Source of the DNA: Phycisphaeraceae bacterium
Lineage (GTDB): Bacteria; Planctomycetota; Phycisphaerae; Phycisphaerales; Phycisphaeraceae
DNA: 64,000 nt
Direction: 5' to 3'
NCBI GenBank assembly: GCA_029260655.1
Contig: JAJDCU010000001.1
Coordinates: 18,434-82,433, forward strand
Position numbers and translations under genes: made by a program. The notes under the pieces are model-generated. The model saw only the letters and a program-made list of their open reading frames with translations, did no database searches and was not told where the DNA came from. Shown here one piece after another: positions 16,422 to 24,917 of the stretch (positions are counted from its first letter, which is position 1; the number at the start of each line of letters is the position of its first letter).

Positions 16422-17735
16422 TTACTGCGCAGATCCGAAGAGGGTCAGGCGGATCAGTTCGGGGATATCGGTGTTGCTCATGCTGCCTTTGACGCGCTGG
16501 GCGTTGAGTCCCTGGGCGCGGACGAGGACCCCGCCGGAGACGTCGTCGGTGGCGGCCCAGACGACCTTGAAGGGTAGGCGTCGGCCGTTGCGGTCGGGCA
16601 TGGCCAGGAAGGGGGCGCTGCCGGTGCCTTGTGCGCCGTCCATCTGCGAGCCGGAACGGTCGCGCTCGGGGAGAATGTCGTCGTATGTGCCGTCTTCATT
16701 GAGGCCGACGCGCATCAGGCGCAGGCCGCCGGCGTCGGAGTCGGCGGCGGTGATCAGCAGGGTGTCCGGATGGTCGTCGATGAACGCTTGCACCAAGCCA
16801 AACGTCTCGTCGGTCCGGCGCAGCGCCTCGAACACGCCCGAGGCGTTGTTGTGGTTGCCGAAGTTGTCCGGGCCCTCCTCCTCGACGACCAGCAGGAATT
16901 GTTTGCCGCCGTGGTTGAGCAACTTGATAGCCGCACCGGTCATCTCGGCGAGGGTTGGCGCGTCGGGGTCGTACATCGGCAGATTTTGTTCGGCGAGCTT
17001 TTCTTCTTCCACGGCGTTGAAGGTGGCGTCGTGAGCGAAAAGGCCCAGAACTTTGTCTGTGTCGTCGGGCAGGGCGAGCAGTTCCTCGCGGGTGAAGATC
17101 ACGGTGTAGCCAAGGGCTTTGGCTTCCTCGACGAGGTTGCGTTGGTCCTTGCGTTCGCCCAGGCCGTGGACGCCTTGCACGCCTTCGGGCAGGAAGTGTC
17201 TCTCGCCGCCGCCGAGGATGACGTGAGCGTTGGATTCGAGCATGCCGACGACGATCTGGTCGTGGTATCTGCGGTGGGGCGCATCGGTGAGGAAGATGGC
17301 CGACCCGGGCTCGACCGCGGTGCCGGACTGCACGACCCCGACGCGCAGGCCGGCGTCCAGCGCTTCGATGGCGACGGATCGGTATCGGCCGTTTTCGTCG
17401 AGGATGCGGGGCGCGTTATCGACGCCGTCCATGCGTCCAAAGGCGTGATACCGGGCCCTGACACCGGTGGCGTGCGCGGTGGCCCCGCCATTGCTGCTGG
17501 CGGTCAGGGAGTTGGCCATGTGCCCGCGGTACACCGCGATATTCGGGATCTTGTCCCAGTTCAGGTCGGCGTCAGGCCCGACGAGCAGCACTCTTGCCGC
17601 CGCCCAGGTCGAGCTCGATGCGCCGTCGGGGTGGATGAAGACCACGCTGCCGGTGTCTTGTGCGTGGGCTGGATAACCCGGCAGGATCAGGGCAAGCGAC
17701 ACAAGCAACAAACGGAGGGCGTTGGCGGTAGGCAT
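16422..17735 (-). CDS. Divergent alkaline phosphatase family protein, exported
   Basis: A 437-residue protein with a signal peptide (LRLLLVSLALILPGYPAHAQ) and an alkaline-phosphatase fold. HPDG replaces the usual first metal loop GDGM, LTASSNGGATAHATG stands for the nucleophile loop TDSAAAGTA.ATG, and VEEEGPDNFGNHNN corresponds to the Glu/Asp/His metal cluster. The usual Asp-His pair of the second zinc site appears as ITAADSDAGG and the last His loop as DDVSGGVLV, so two zinc-binding His are not visible. It may use metals differently or act on other substrates. Start 17735 was chosen because longer starts overlap the upstream gene and precede the signal peptide. Confidence 0.75.
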   Translation of the reverse strand: MPTANALRLLLVSLALILPGYPAHAQDTGSVVFIHPDGASSSTWAAARVLLVGPDADLNWDKIPNIAVYRGHMANSLTASSNGGATAHATGVRARYHAFGRMDGVDNAPRILDENGRYRSVAIEALDAGLRVGVVQSGTAVEPGSAIFLTDAPHRRYHDQIVVGMLESNAHVILGGGERHFLPEGVQGVHGLGERKDQRNLVEEAKALGYTVIFTREELLALPDDTDKVLGLFAHDATFNAVEEEKLAEQNLPMYDPDAPTLAEMTGAAIKLLNHGGKQFLLVVEEEGPDNFGNHNNASGVFEALRRTDETFGLVQAFIDDHPDTLLITAADSDAGGLRLMRVGLNEDGTYDDILPERDRSGSQMDGAQGTGSAPFLAMPDRNGRRLPFKVVWAATDDVSGGVLVRAQGLNAQRVKGSMSNTDIPELIRLTLFGSAQ

Positions 17736-17802
17736 GGGCTGGGTCCAGGGATAAGTTTGACTGTCTGGTGATCGTATCAACACGGCGGGGCTGGGAGCCG
17801 GG

Positions 17803-18675
17803 TTACGCCGTGACGGTGGTTGTGTGCCGGACGTGCTCAAGGGACTGGCCCAGGCCGACCCCCAGGGCGCAGCCGGCGACGCCTGCCGAGGCGTAGTGGA
17901 TCGGCAGCGCGAGCGCGAGATTCAACAGGTCCTGGCTGTAAAAGTCAGCGAGCAGGGCGTCGGAGCTGTGGTAGCTACCCAGCACCCAGAGGTACGCCGC
18001 CAGCCCCACGAGCATCGGGCTCAGCAGGATCACGATGGGGTTGCGCTGGGGCACGGTCATCTTCCCGATCATCGCGGCGACCATGAAGCCCAGGATCAGC
18101 GAGCCGTTGACCTGCCCGCCGTCGGTCGCCTGGATGAGGATGTTGACGAGGAACCCGCCGATGCCAGCGGTAATCAGCCCCGCCAACAGCGAGCGATGGC
18201 CGGGGAAGGTCAGGTAGGTCCGCAGGCCCAGGTGCTTGTTCGACGCACACTTGCCGAGTTTTGGCCTGACCCTGGTCCGCAGCCGGTCGATCGAGATCAA
18301 CAATACGGCCAGCAGCGCCAGCCAGATGACCGATTCGATCGCCAGCAGTTTGTAGCTGCCTGGCTGGTCGGCCCGGCGAAGGAATCCGTCGATCGACCCG
18401 CCCATCGCGGCGAGCACAAGCAGTGAGCTGGCGAGGGTGAACGCACCGGCCAAGGGGTTGCCCGCCGAGGCGGCGACCAGCGCGCCAATGATCGCCGCCA
18501 GCCCCGCAGCCACCAAGACCGCCACCGCCGCCACGGGCCCGACCCGGGCGTCCATCAGGCTGATCCCACCCGACCCGTTGGCCGCAGTCAGCGCCGCTAG
18601 CGCACTAAGCCAACTGAGCCCGCCGATGACAACGGCGATCGCGATGAGCAGACGGTGTGTCAAACGTGGCAGCAT
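17803..18675 (-). CDS. Polytopic membrane protein of unknown function
   Basis: A 290-residue protein with about eight hydrophobic segments in two groups (residues about 7-140 and 165-290), separated by a basic loop (RLRTRVRPKLGKCASNKHLG). I do not recognise the family. It lies between tatC and the alkaline phosphatase gene on the same strand, with gaps of 57 and 67 bp, so an operon with tatC is possible. Start 18675 (MLPRLTHRLL) precedes the first membrane segment directly. A transport or envelope role is only a guess from topology. Confidence 0.75.
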   Translation of the reverse strand: MLPRLTHRLLIAIAVVIGGLSWLSALAALTAANGSGGISLMDARVGPVAAVAVLVAAGLAAIIGALVAASAGNPLAGAFTLASSLLVLAAMGGSIDGFLRRADQPGSYKLLAIESVIWLALLAVLLISIDRLRTRVRPKLGKCASNKHLGLRTYLTFPGHRSLLAGLITAGIGGFLVNILIQATDGGQVNGSLILGFMVAAMIGKMTVPQRNPIVILLSPMLVGLAAYLWVLGSYHSSDALLADFYSQDLLNLALALPIHYASAGVAGCALGVGLGQSLEHVRHTTTVTA

Positions 18676-18732
18676 AGGCCGGGATTCTAACGCAGTTGAC
18701 CGGGCGCTGCCCAAAGCCAGGGCGTCCGGTTG

Positions 18733-19797
18733 TCAGGCCTGTTCTGGTGCTTCGCGTTTGCGGTAGGTCAGCCGCATGACCACCAGTCCCAACTCGAACA
18801 GGCCCCACAGCGGGACCGCCAGCGCGAACATGCTGATCGGGTCGGCCGGGGTCATCAAGGCGCCCAGCAGGAAGCAGACGAAGATGCAGTACCGCCGGTA
18901 CTTGCTGACGGTCTTGGGTTCGACCAGCCTGGACCAGCCCAGGATCATCATGATCACCGGGAGCTGAAACGAGATCACCACGCCGAGCATGAGCATGGTG
19001 ACGAAACCGATGTACTGGCCGATCTCGATCATCGGCGCGAGCATGGAGGTTCCGACCAGGGGGACGTAGTTGAGGACCTTGCCGCCAAGGAATAGGCGCA
19101 GCTGGCCCTCCGGCTGCTTGATCCACACCTGGCCTTCAATGGGGTTGGCCGGGTCTTGTGTGAGGATCGGGAACTGTGTGGGCTCGGCGTCGGGCTCGGC
19201 GGTAGGCTCGGTGTCATCGGGCTCGTCTGCCTGATCTATCTGGGCGTAGGCGCTAAGCACCCAGTACATCACCCCAGACTGAGGCGGACCCCCGGCGTCC
19301 GGCGGGGGGAAACCGGTGGTGAAAAAAATCAAAAACGCCAGCGTGATCGGTAGCAGGACGTAGTACATGAACACGACGCCCAGCGCCGACATCACCGCGC
19401 TGAACGGCGCGACCAGCTTCGCTGCGCGGCGCTCGTGCTCGTAGAGCCCCGACGCGACGAACTTCCATATCTGATAGCAGATCCACGGCGAGGACAGGAC
19501 CAGCCCGGTGATCAGGCCGACCTTCATGTAAACACTGAAACCCGTGGTGACCGCGAGGTTGTACGTCTGCGGCGGCAGCCCGAAATACTGAAGCACCTGC
19601 GCCAGCGGCCGGACCAGCCACCCGACGATGTGCCGGCCGTACACCAGCCCCAGCACACTCATCAGCAAGGGCCCGGCCAGCGCCAGGATCAGACGCCGAC
19701 GCAGGTCCTCAATATGTTCTCCAAAGCTCATCCGCATATCGTTAAGACGTGAGTCTTTGAGTCGGCGCTTTTCAAAATCAACCTGATCCAACGGCAT
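18733..19797 (-). CDS. tatC: Sec-independent protein translocase TatC
   Basis: A 354-residue TatC with the N-terminal signature (SFGEHIEDLRRRL, about residues 24-36), six expected membrane helices and the motif FLLGALMTPADPIS near the end. TatC recognises twin-arginine signal peptides and exports folded proteins. It is about 100 residues longer than usual: roughly residues 162-255, in the periplasmic loop before the last two helices, form an insertion with an acidic Pro/Glu/Asp/Thr core (about 187-208) and a structured part (EGQVWIKQPEGQLRLFLGGK). tatA is not in the window. Confidence 0.93.
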   Translation of the reverse strand: MPLDQVDFEKRRLKDSRLNDMRMSFGEHIEDLRRRLILALAGPLLMSVLGLVYGRHIVGWLVRPLAQVLQYFGLPPQTYNLAVTTGFSVYMKVGLITGLVLSSPWICYQIWKFVASGLYEHERRAAKLVAPFSAVMSALGVVFMYYVLLPITLAFLIFFTTGFPPPDAGGPPQSGVMYWVLSAYAQIDQADEPDDTEPTAEPDAEPTQFPILTQDPANPIEGQVWIKQPEGQLRLFLGGKVLNYVPLVGTSMLAPMIEIGQYIGFVTMLMLGVVISFQLPVIMMILGWSRLVEPKTVSKYRRYCIFVCFLLGALMTPADPISMFALAVPLWGLFELGLVVMRLTYRKREAPEQA

Positions 19798-19862
19798 GGG
19801 CAGATTCTACGGCGTTTTACGTTTCGGTGTCGCGCGCCACCGGCCGATGTGGGTTTCCACGC

Positions 19863-20957
19863 TTACACGATCAGCATCGCGTCGCCGTAGGAGTAGAAGC
19901 GGTAGCGTTGGTCGATGGCCTGCTGGTACCAATCCATAAGCCGGTCGATCCCGACACCGGGCAGGGCGGCGACCAGGGCCAGCAGGGTCGATCGGGGCAG
20001 GTGGAAGTTGGTCAGCAGCCGGTCGGTGTAGCGGAAGGCCGATCCGGTCCCGATCGCGTCGGGTGCCTGGGGCGTGATGAACAGGTCGGTCAAGGCGCTG
20101 TGCCCGTGCTCGGCGGCGGTGGCGAGGTCGGCAGGCAGGCTCTCGATCGCGCGGACGGTGGTGGTGCCGACGGCGGTAATGGATCGGCCGGCATCACGGG
20201 CCCGCTGGATCGCGCGGATCGTCTCAGGGGGTACCGAGATCGGCTCGCTGTGGATCGGGTGGTCCCGAACATGTTCGGTGCGGATCGGTGCGAAGGTGCC
20301 CATGCCGACGTGGAGTACGACCTCGCCGCGCTCTACGCCGTTTGCGCTGAGCGCATCAAGCAACTCCGGCGTGAAATGCAGCCCGGCTGTCGGCGCGGCG
20401 ACCGAGCCGTCCTGGTCGGCGTAAACGGTGTTGTAACGTGCCAAGTCCTCGGGGCTGACCTCGGGCAGGTTGTGGGCCTTGCGGGCCTTGCGGATGTACG
20501 GCGGCAGGGGGGCGTCGCCGATCCGGGCAAGTAAGGTAAGCGTGTCATCTCGGCCGGCATAGCGCGCGGACCATTCACCTGCGCCCAGGTGCTTAGCCAG
20601 CGTCAGGTGTGCATCGGCGCCCAGGTCGATCCGCTCGCCGGGCTTGAGCTTGCCGCGCGACTCGATCAGGGTCCGCCAGTGGTTGTCGTCGGCCGGGCCC
20701 AGGTACAGACCGCTGATCCGCCCGCCGGTCGCGGCGCGTGTGCCGTGGTAGTAAGCGGGCAAGACCCGGCTACGGTTGACCAGGATCAGGTCACCTCGCT
20801 GGAACACGCCCAACGCCGGCAGGTCGCGGACATGACGATGCTCGACCCGCCCGGTCTGACGATCGATGACCATCAGCTTGGCGGCGTCGCGCGGCTCGGC
20901 GGCGGTTGTGGCGATCAATCCGCTGGGCAGGGTGTAATCCAGTTCCTTCGTCCGCAT
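19863..20957 (-). CDS. queA: S-adenosylmethionine:tRNA ribosyltransferase-isomerase
   Basis: A 364-residue QueA, which transfers the ribosyl part of SAM to 7-aminomethyl-7-deazaguanine in tRNA, giving epoxyqueuosine. Family motifs are visible: LDYTLPSGLIA at the start, RGDLILVNRSRVLPA, the central VAAPTAGLHFTPELLDAL, LHVGMGTFAPI and the C-terminal FHLPRSTLLALVAAL. ATG 20957 begins directly with the family N-terminus. It is first in a minus-strand run that continues with tatC after a 65-bp gap. A queuosine-precursor transporter gene lies at 27731. Confidence 0.95.
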   Translation of the reverse strand: MRTKELDYTLPSGLIATTAAEPRDAAKLMVIDRQTGRVEHRHVRDLPALGVFQRGDLILVNRSRVLPAYYHGTRAATGGRISGLYLGPADDNHWRTLIESRGKLKPGERIDLGADAHLTLAKHLGAGEWSARYAGRDDTLTLLARIGDAPLPPYIRKARKAHNLPEVSPEDLARYNTVYADQDGSVAAPTAGLHFTPELLDALSANGVERGEVVLHVGMGTFAPIRTEHVRDHPIHSEPISVPPETIRAIQRARDAGRSITAVGTTTVRAIESLPADLATAAEHGHSALTDLFITPQAPDAIGTGSAFRYTDRLLTNFHLPRSTLLALVAALPGVGIDRLMDWYQQAIDQRYRFYSYGDAMLIV

Positions 20958-21568
20958 CGTGGGGCATGGTACGTCCCCGTCACATCCGGGCAACAAGCCT
21001 GTCGGCTTTAGACATCATCCGTCATACCCCCATCGGGGCCGGCAGGACCATCGCATAGATAACCCCTTTCTTAATCAATAGATAGGCATGTCTTTGAGGG
21101 GCGAGCCCAGGGGGTCTGCGGTTCGCCGGTATCAGGGCATGCGGATCGAGCCCCACGAAAACCTGATGGTCTGGTCGATCCGGCACGACCAATTCGGGCC
21201 CGGCCGTTTCCACGCGATCCTGCCGGATCACTCACGAACCGAGCATATCCACAGCCCTGCGCAAGCCATTTCTATCAAGGTGGTCCAGGAAACGATGGCC
21301 CCCGGGCCGGCCGACTGCCCCCCCTGTGACCGCGGCGATTTCCCAGGGTTCAGTTCGGACCCGCCTGCCTCCAACGGCGTCACGAGCCAGGGCGGCGATA
21401 CGCATGGCCCCGGCGTCTCCGCGCCAGCCGCCGACCTATCTTTCTCGCATGGCCAGGCCGTCCCCGGTACCGGGAGCCTGCTTGACATCATGGCCTGACC
21501 CCAAGAGCCACCGGGCCTTTACCCCACCACCGATTGATCCTGCGCCACGCATCGCTACCCTAGCGGTC
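20958..21568. other. Intergenic region, no convincing gene
   Basis: This 611-bp region lies between divergent queA and a small membrane protein gene. A 136-codon plus-strand frame (21088-21498) is open, but it has a weak ribosome binding site, a biased low-complexity second half and no family resemblance. Its middle part (IEPHENLMVWSIRHDQFGPG) reads more like protein than the rest, so a short or decayed gene cannot be excluded. I see no tRNA or strong terminator. Confidence 0.4.
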
Positions 21569-22021
21569 ATGGTCTACGGCACCGTCTTCATCTTGATGCG
21601 TTTGTTGCATGTCGGATCGGCTGTGATGGCGCTTGGAGCTTTGGCGTTGATCGTCCTGTGCGCCGGACCGGCGCGTGCGCTGATTGAACAAAGCGAAGCG
21701 GTTGCGGTGATCCGACGGATCGAAAAGCGCATCCGTCTGGTGCTGGCGTTATCGATGCTCGGGCTGATCGTCAGCGGGGTCTACCAGTGGGTGATCTTCG
21801 GCCAGGCGTACCAGAAGATGGGGCCTGTCGCGCTGGGTTTGATCTCCGTGAAAATCGCGCTGGCGGCGGCGTTTTTTACGTTCTTGTGGGCGATGCACGT
21901 GGAACTGATGGTGCATCCCAAGGCCCGGGGCTGGCGTCTGACCAACCTGCTTTTGTGCATCGGCGTGGTGATGCTCGCCGGGGTGCTGCGGTATGTCCGG
22001 CTGCGTCATATGGGGCTTTGA
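21569..22021 (+). CDS. Small four-helix membrane protein
   Basis: A 150-residue protein with four hydrophobic segments. The pattern of LMRLLHVGSAVMALGALAL at the start, VSGVYQWVIF in the middle and VKIALAAAFFTFLWAMHVEL later resembles CopD/DUF2269-type small membrane proteins that place His residues in helices. The substrate is unknown. The start at 21569 begins the first helix. The gene at 22080 follows on the same strand after 58 bp. A second protein of similar style is encoded at 34777-35346. Confidence 0.7.
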   Translation: MVYGTVFILMRLLHVGSAVMALGALALIVLCAGPARALIEQSEAVAVIRRIEKRIRLVLALSMLGLIVSGVYQWVIFGQAYQKMGPVALGLISVKIALAAAFFTFLWAMHVELMVHPKARGWRLTNLLLCIGVVMLAGVLRYVRLRHMGL

Positions 22022-22079
22022 TGACCGGGGCTGGCCCGGGGGAGCCTGGGGCTGGCCGTGTGCGTTAGGTAACTTTCTG

Positions 22080-22724
22080 ATGGCCAAGCCACGAAGAAGT
22101 GGACCCCATGTAAACCGTCGAGCTGGCCCAGCCCAACCGATGCCGATCGGTCGGTTCTTGTCTTGGCGCAGGCGTCGTCGTCTGGTCACGATAGCGGCGG
22201 TGACGGTCGCCGTGGTGCTGCTGGTGCTGGCCGATAGACGGGGGCTTTTGCTTTATCCCGGCGACGACCTTCAGCGATACGACGGCCGGGCGTTTATGGT
22301 GACCCATGTGATCGATGGAGACACGATCCGGGTCGATGCACCCGACGCGGCGCAGCGGTCGACACGTATACGGCTATGGGGGATCGACACCCCGGAGATC
22401 GAGCACCGTGACCCCCCGCGTGCCGCCGAGCCCTACGCCGACCAGGCCCATGACATGACGCGCCGGCTTACCGAGGGCAAGACCGTTAAACTGTTTCTTG
22501 AGACTCACCGTCTGCGCGGGACGTACGGCCGGGTCCTGGCGTACGTAGAACTACCGGACGGGACGCTCCTGAATGAGCGGCTGCTCTTAGCCGGCCTGGC
22601 GCGGGCGGACCCTCGGTGGAGCCATCGGCACATGCAGCGGTTCAAGCTTATGGAGCAGAGCGCCCGCGAGGCGGGTGTGGGTCTGTGGAGCCAGGCGTCC
22701 GAAGATACCCCGCCCACGCCATGA
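22080..22724 (+). CDS. Membrane-anchored SNase-like (thermonuclease) protein
   Basis: A 214-residue protein: basic N-terminus, one membrane or signal segment (VTIAAVTVAVVLLVLA, about residues 37-52), then a staphylococcal-nuclease domain. VIDGDTIRV gives the metal-binding Asp, RIRLWGIDTPEIEH gives the first catalytic Arg and the Glu, and LRGTYGRVLAYV gives the second Arg, so it should be an active Ca2+-dependent nuclease outside the cytoplasmic membrane. ATG 22080 has AGGT upstream; ATG 22140 is an alternative without a ribosome binding site. Confidence 0.88.
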   Translation: MAKPRRSGPHVNRRAGPAQPMPIGRFLSWRRRRRLVTIAAVTVAVVLLVLADRRGLLLYPGDDLQRYDGRAFMVTHVIDGDTIRVDAPDAAQRSTRIRLWGIDTPEIEHRDPPRAAEPYADQAHDMTRRLTEGKTVKLFLETHRLRGTYGRVLAYVELPDGTLLNERLLLAGLARADPRWSHRHMQRFKLMEQSAREAGVGLWSQASEDTPPTP

Positions 22725-23139
22725 GGGCCTATGACGCACGTCAGCGGCAGGGACCGACGCGATGCCGGGTTGCCGATAAAAGAAGGGTACAGGTGGAACA
22801 GTGGTGCGGGGTCGGTATGATGTGCTTTGACTCCTCTCAGAAAGGGGAAAGTTCTTTGTTCAGACCCGGATCAAACCGATTGTGTAATAACGACCGGTAC
22901 GACCGTGACCGGATGATCGACGAGACCAACACTTTTCTCAGTTGGGCGTTGTCGAGCGGGCGGGTGCAGCCGCGGATCCCCAGGCGTCGGGTGGATCAGG
23001 GCGGTTTCAGTGAATTACTTCGCCGACCGCTTGCGCGGGTATGGGTAGCGCACTGGTGGCGGCGTGTGTTAGAGCGGGATTAGGGCCGCAGGACGATCAG
23101 GGACTTCAATTGGCCGGGGACGCGCCCGGTGGAGAGCAT
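22725..23139 (+). other. Intergenic region with a possible small ORF
   Basis: This 415-bp region precedes the gene at 23140. The first half shows a GGTATGATGTG element near 22812 that resembles a -10 box, also seen near 52910, but no matching -35. The second half contains the 56-codon frame listed separately. I see no RNA gene or strong hairpin. Confidence 0.4.
22913..23083 (+). CDS. Possible small basic protein (56 aa)
   Basis: The frame encodes 56 residues with a protein-like composition. The C-terminal half (IPRRRVDQGGFSELLRRPLA, then RVWVAHWWRRVLERD) is Arg/Trp-rich and ends 56 bp before the next gene on the same strand. The ribosome binding site is poor and I know no family, so it may be spurious. 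Longer upstream starts add sequence that looks non-coding. Confidence 0.3.
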   Translation: MIDETNTFLSWALSSGRVQPRIPRRRVDQGGFSELLRRPLARVWVAHWWRRVLERD

Positions 23140-23757
23140 ATGGCCATTCGAGCTTCGATCAGCAAGGGTTACATCTGGCGGCCGGGCGTCATCGGCCTCG
23201 CGGCGCTGGGCGCCAGCGGCTGGTTCCTTTACGACGGGACGGTCAAGTACCCCAGGCAGGAGATGATGTGGCAGGCGTACAGCGACATCACCCAGGCACA
23301 TATCAATGATCCGATCGAGGCGTCGCGTGTCTGGGAGCAGAAGGCCATCGACCAGGGCTGGCCGACGAAGAAGCCGATCGAGCGGGCGTCGAAGGACAAG
23401 TTCACCCAGAAGTTGTACTCGGGGATCACCGCGCCGATCGGGCTGTTGTTCTGTATCTCATTTTTCCGCACGCGGGGCCGGTGGATCGAGGCCGACGAAC
23501 AGGGCCTGAGCACCCGGTCGGGCAGGCGCGCGGTCTACGGCGACATCAAATCGCTCGACAAGACCAGGTGGCAGAGCAAGGGCATCGCCGTGGTCCATTA
23601 CCAGACCGACGGCCAGGCCGGGCGGATCACCCTCGACGACTGGAAGTACGATCGTGAGCCGACCAAGCGGATCATGGAAATCATCGAGCAGAACATGCCC
23701 GGCGGCGATGAAGACGACGCGGCGGACACGGTATCGCCCCAGTCGTCCGATGCCTGA
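23140..23757 (+). CDS. Conserved-looking membrane protein of unknown function
   Basis: A 205-residue protein with two hydrophobic segments (about residues 14-30, and 90-105: GITAPIGLLFCISFF) separated by about 60 soluble residues. A C-terminal soluble domain (RWIEADEQGLSTRSGRRAVY, then GDIKSLDKTRWQSKGIAVVHY) looks like a PH-like or bPH domain. GGAG lies six bases before ATG 23140. The end is acidic. It converges with the STN-like gene. No function can be assigned. Confidence 0.7.
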   Translation: MAIRASISKGYIWRPGVIGLAALGASGWFLYDGTVKYPRQEMMWQAYSDITQAHINDPIEASRVWEQKAIDQGWPTKKPIERASKDKFTQKLYSGITAPIGLLFCISFFRTRGRWIEADEQGLSTRSGRRAVYGDIKSLDKTRWQSKGIAVVHYQTDGQAGRITLDDWKYDREPTKRIMEIIEQNMPGGDEDDAADTVSPQSSDA

Positions 23758-23797
23758 CTACCCGGCACGTCTTTTTGCTTTCGTAATCCCCCCGCAG

Positions 23798-23877
23798 CCT
23801 CTGGCTTCGCCAGGGGATTGAATCACATATAGCTCAAGAGACCCGCACTCGATGCGATCCCCCGGTTTCACAGGGGG
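23798..23877. terminator. Hairpins between convergent genes
   Basis: Two GC-rich stems occupy the 156-bp convergent gap: CCTCTGGC, loop TTC, GCCAGGGG (23798-23816), and CCCCC..GGGGG (23859-23877). Neither has a clear T tract. Their place between two gene ends suggests transcription termination or mRNA 3'-end protection. Confidence 0.45.
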
Positions 23878-23913
23878 TTCAGGGGCTTTTGGTTGGTTTG
23901 AGTCAGCGGTCTT

Positions 23914-24798
23914 CTACCGCGTCCCGTAAGGGCTTTTCGACGGCGTGATCCCGCTGACGTTGGGTGAGCCGGCGCCCGCGCCGGTTGGGATGGCGATTCT
24001 GGCTCGGTCCGTGACCGTGGGGATGCCGATCTGCTTGTGGACGTACCGCGGGGCGTTGACGATCAGCCGGCCGTCGTAAAACCAGATCGTCGCCGTACCG
24101 CCGTTAACCTGCCAGACGTCCGGCTCGACCGTGTTGATGATCAGGTCGGCAAACTCCTGGCCTCGCTCGCTGCGGGTGAGTTGTTCCTGATCGTCTTCTT
24201 CATCGCTGTCGGAAAAGAGACTCGAAGAACTGCCGCCGCCGCCACCGCTGTTGGTGTTGCTCAGGGCCTCGGTGAGGTCGAAGCTGGGGGCGTCGTTGAA
24301 GTGGGGGATCTGCACGACCATGTCGGACACGTCGTACACACGGATCACCGGGAAGCGGTTGGCCTGGTGCTTGGTCATGACATGGATGTACCAGGGAGTG
24401 ACCTCGTAAATCAGTTCGACTTCGGTCGAGGCCTGACGGATCACCGCGTTAAGCAGCAGGCTGGCGGGTACCGTCTGCAGGTCCAACGTGATCGGCTGCT
24501 CGGGGTCGATGCCCTCCAGCTCCATCGCGTTCCAGTCGATCACCATCGGCACGCCGGTCGTCGTGGACCACCAGTTGAAGACCGTGCGTGCTTGCGTGTG
24601 GTCGAAGAACACTTCGGGGATGATCGTCGCCATCCTCACCGGGATATGCAGGGCGTCTTCCGCCTGCTGCTGGTCTTGCTCAGCCCGTTGCCGGTCCTGC
24701 TCGCGGATCGCATCGATCCGGTCTTGCAAGCGCTGGGCCTGCGCGCCGGACGCAAGCGATAGGACGCCGATGCACGCGAAAACCAGCATACGCTTCAT
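23914..24798 (-). CDS. Secreted protein with secretin N-terminal (STN)-like domain
   Basis: A 294-residue exported protein with signal peptide (MKRMLVFACIGVLSLASGAQAQ), a charged coiled-coil-like segment rich in Arg, Gln and Asp (about 24-45), then a domain resembling secretin/STN modules (PITLDLQTVPASLLLNAVIR, then VELIYEVTPWYIHVMTK). A Gly/Ser run plus acidic linker (about residues 195-225) leads to a second short beta-rich region (VWQVNGGTATIWFYDGRLIV). It could be a planctomycete relative of secretin-associated proteins, but it lacks the C-terminal secretin pore. AAGGAG precedes ATG 24798. Nearest neighbour on the same strand is the AI-2E-type transporter. Confidence 0.75.
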   Translation of the reverse strand: MKRMLVFACIGVLSLASGAQAQRLQDRIDAIREQDRQRAEQDQQQAEDALHIPVRMATIIPEVFFDHTQARTVFNWWSTTTGVPMVIDWNAMELEGIDPEQPITLDLQTVPASLLLNAVIRQASTEVELIYEVTPWYIHVMTKHQANRFPVIRVYDVSDMVVQIPHFNDAPSFDLTEALSNTNSGGGGGSSSSLFSDSDEEDDQEQLTRSERGQEFADLIINTVEPDVWQVNGGTATIWFYDGRLIVNAPRYVHKQIGIPTVTDRARIAIPTGAGAGSPNVSGITPSKSPYGTR

Positions 24799-24917
24799 CG
24801 CAGGCTCCTTGTGTTGTGAATGCGTCCAGCCTCGGGGCTCCCGACGGGTTGGCCGGGTGAGGCTCATACTATGATACGCCCGCCAGGTCCTCGTGGGAAG
24901 CAAAATCCCGGCCGGGC

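Noticed and set aside
21088..21498. 136-codon plus-strand frame in the gap after queA
   Set aside because: Weak ribosome binding site, low-complexity second half and no family resemblance; kept only as a note for the intergenic region.
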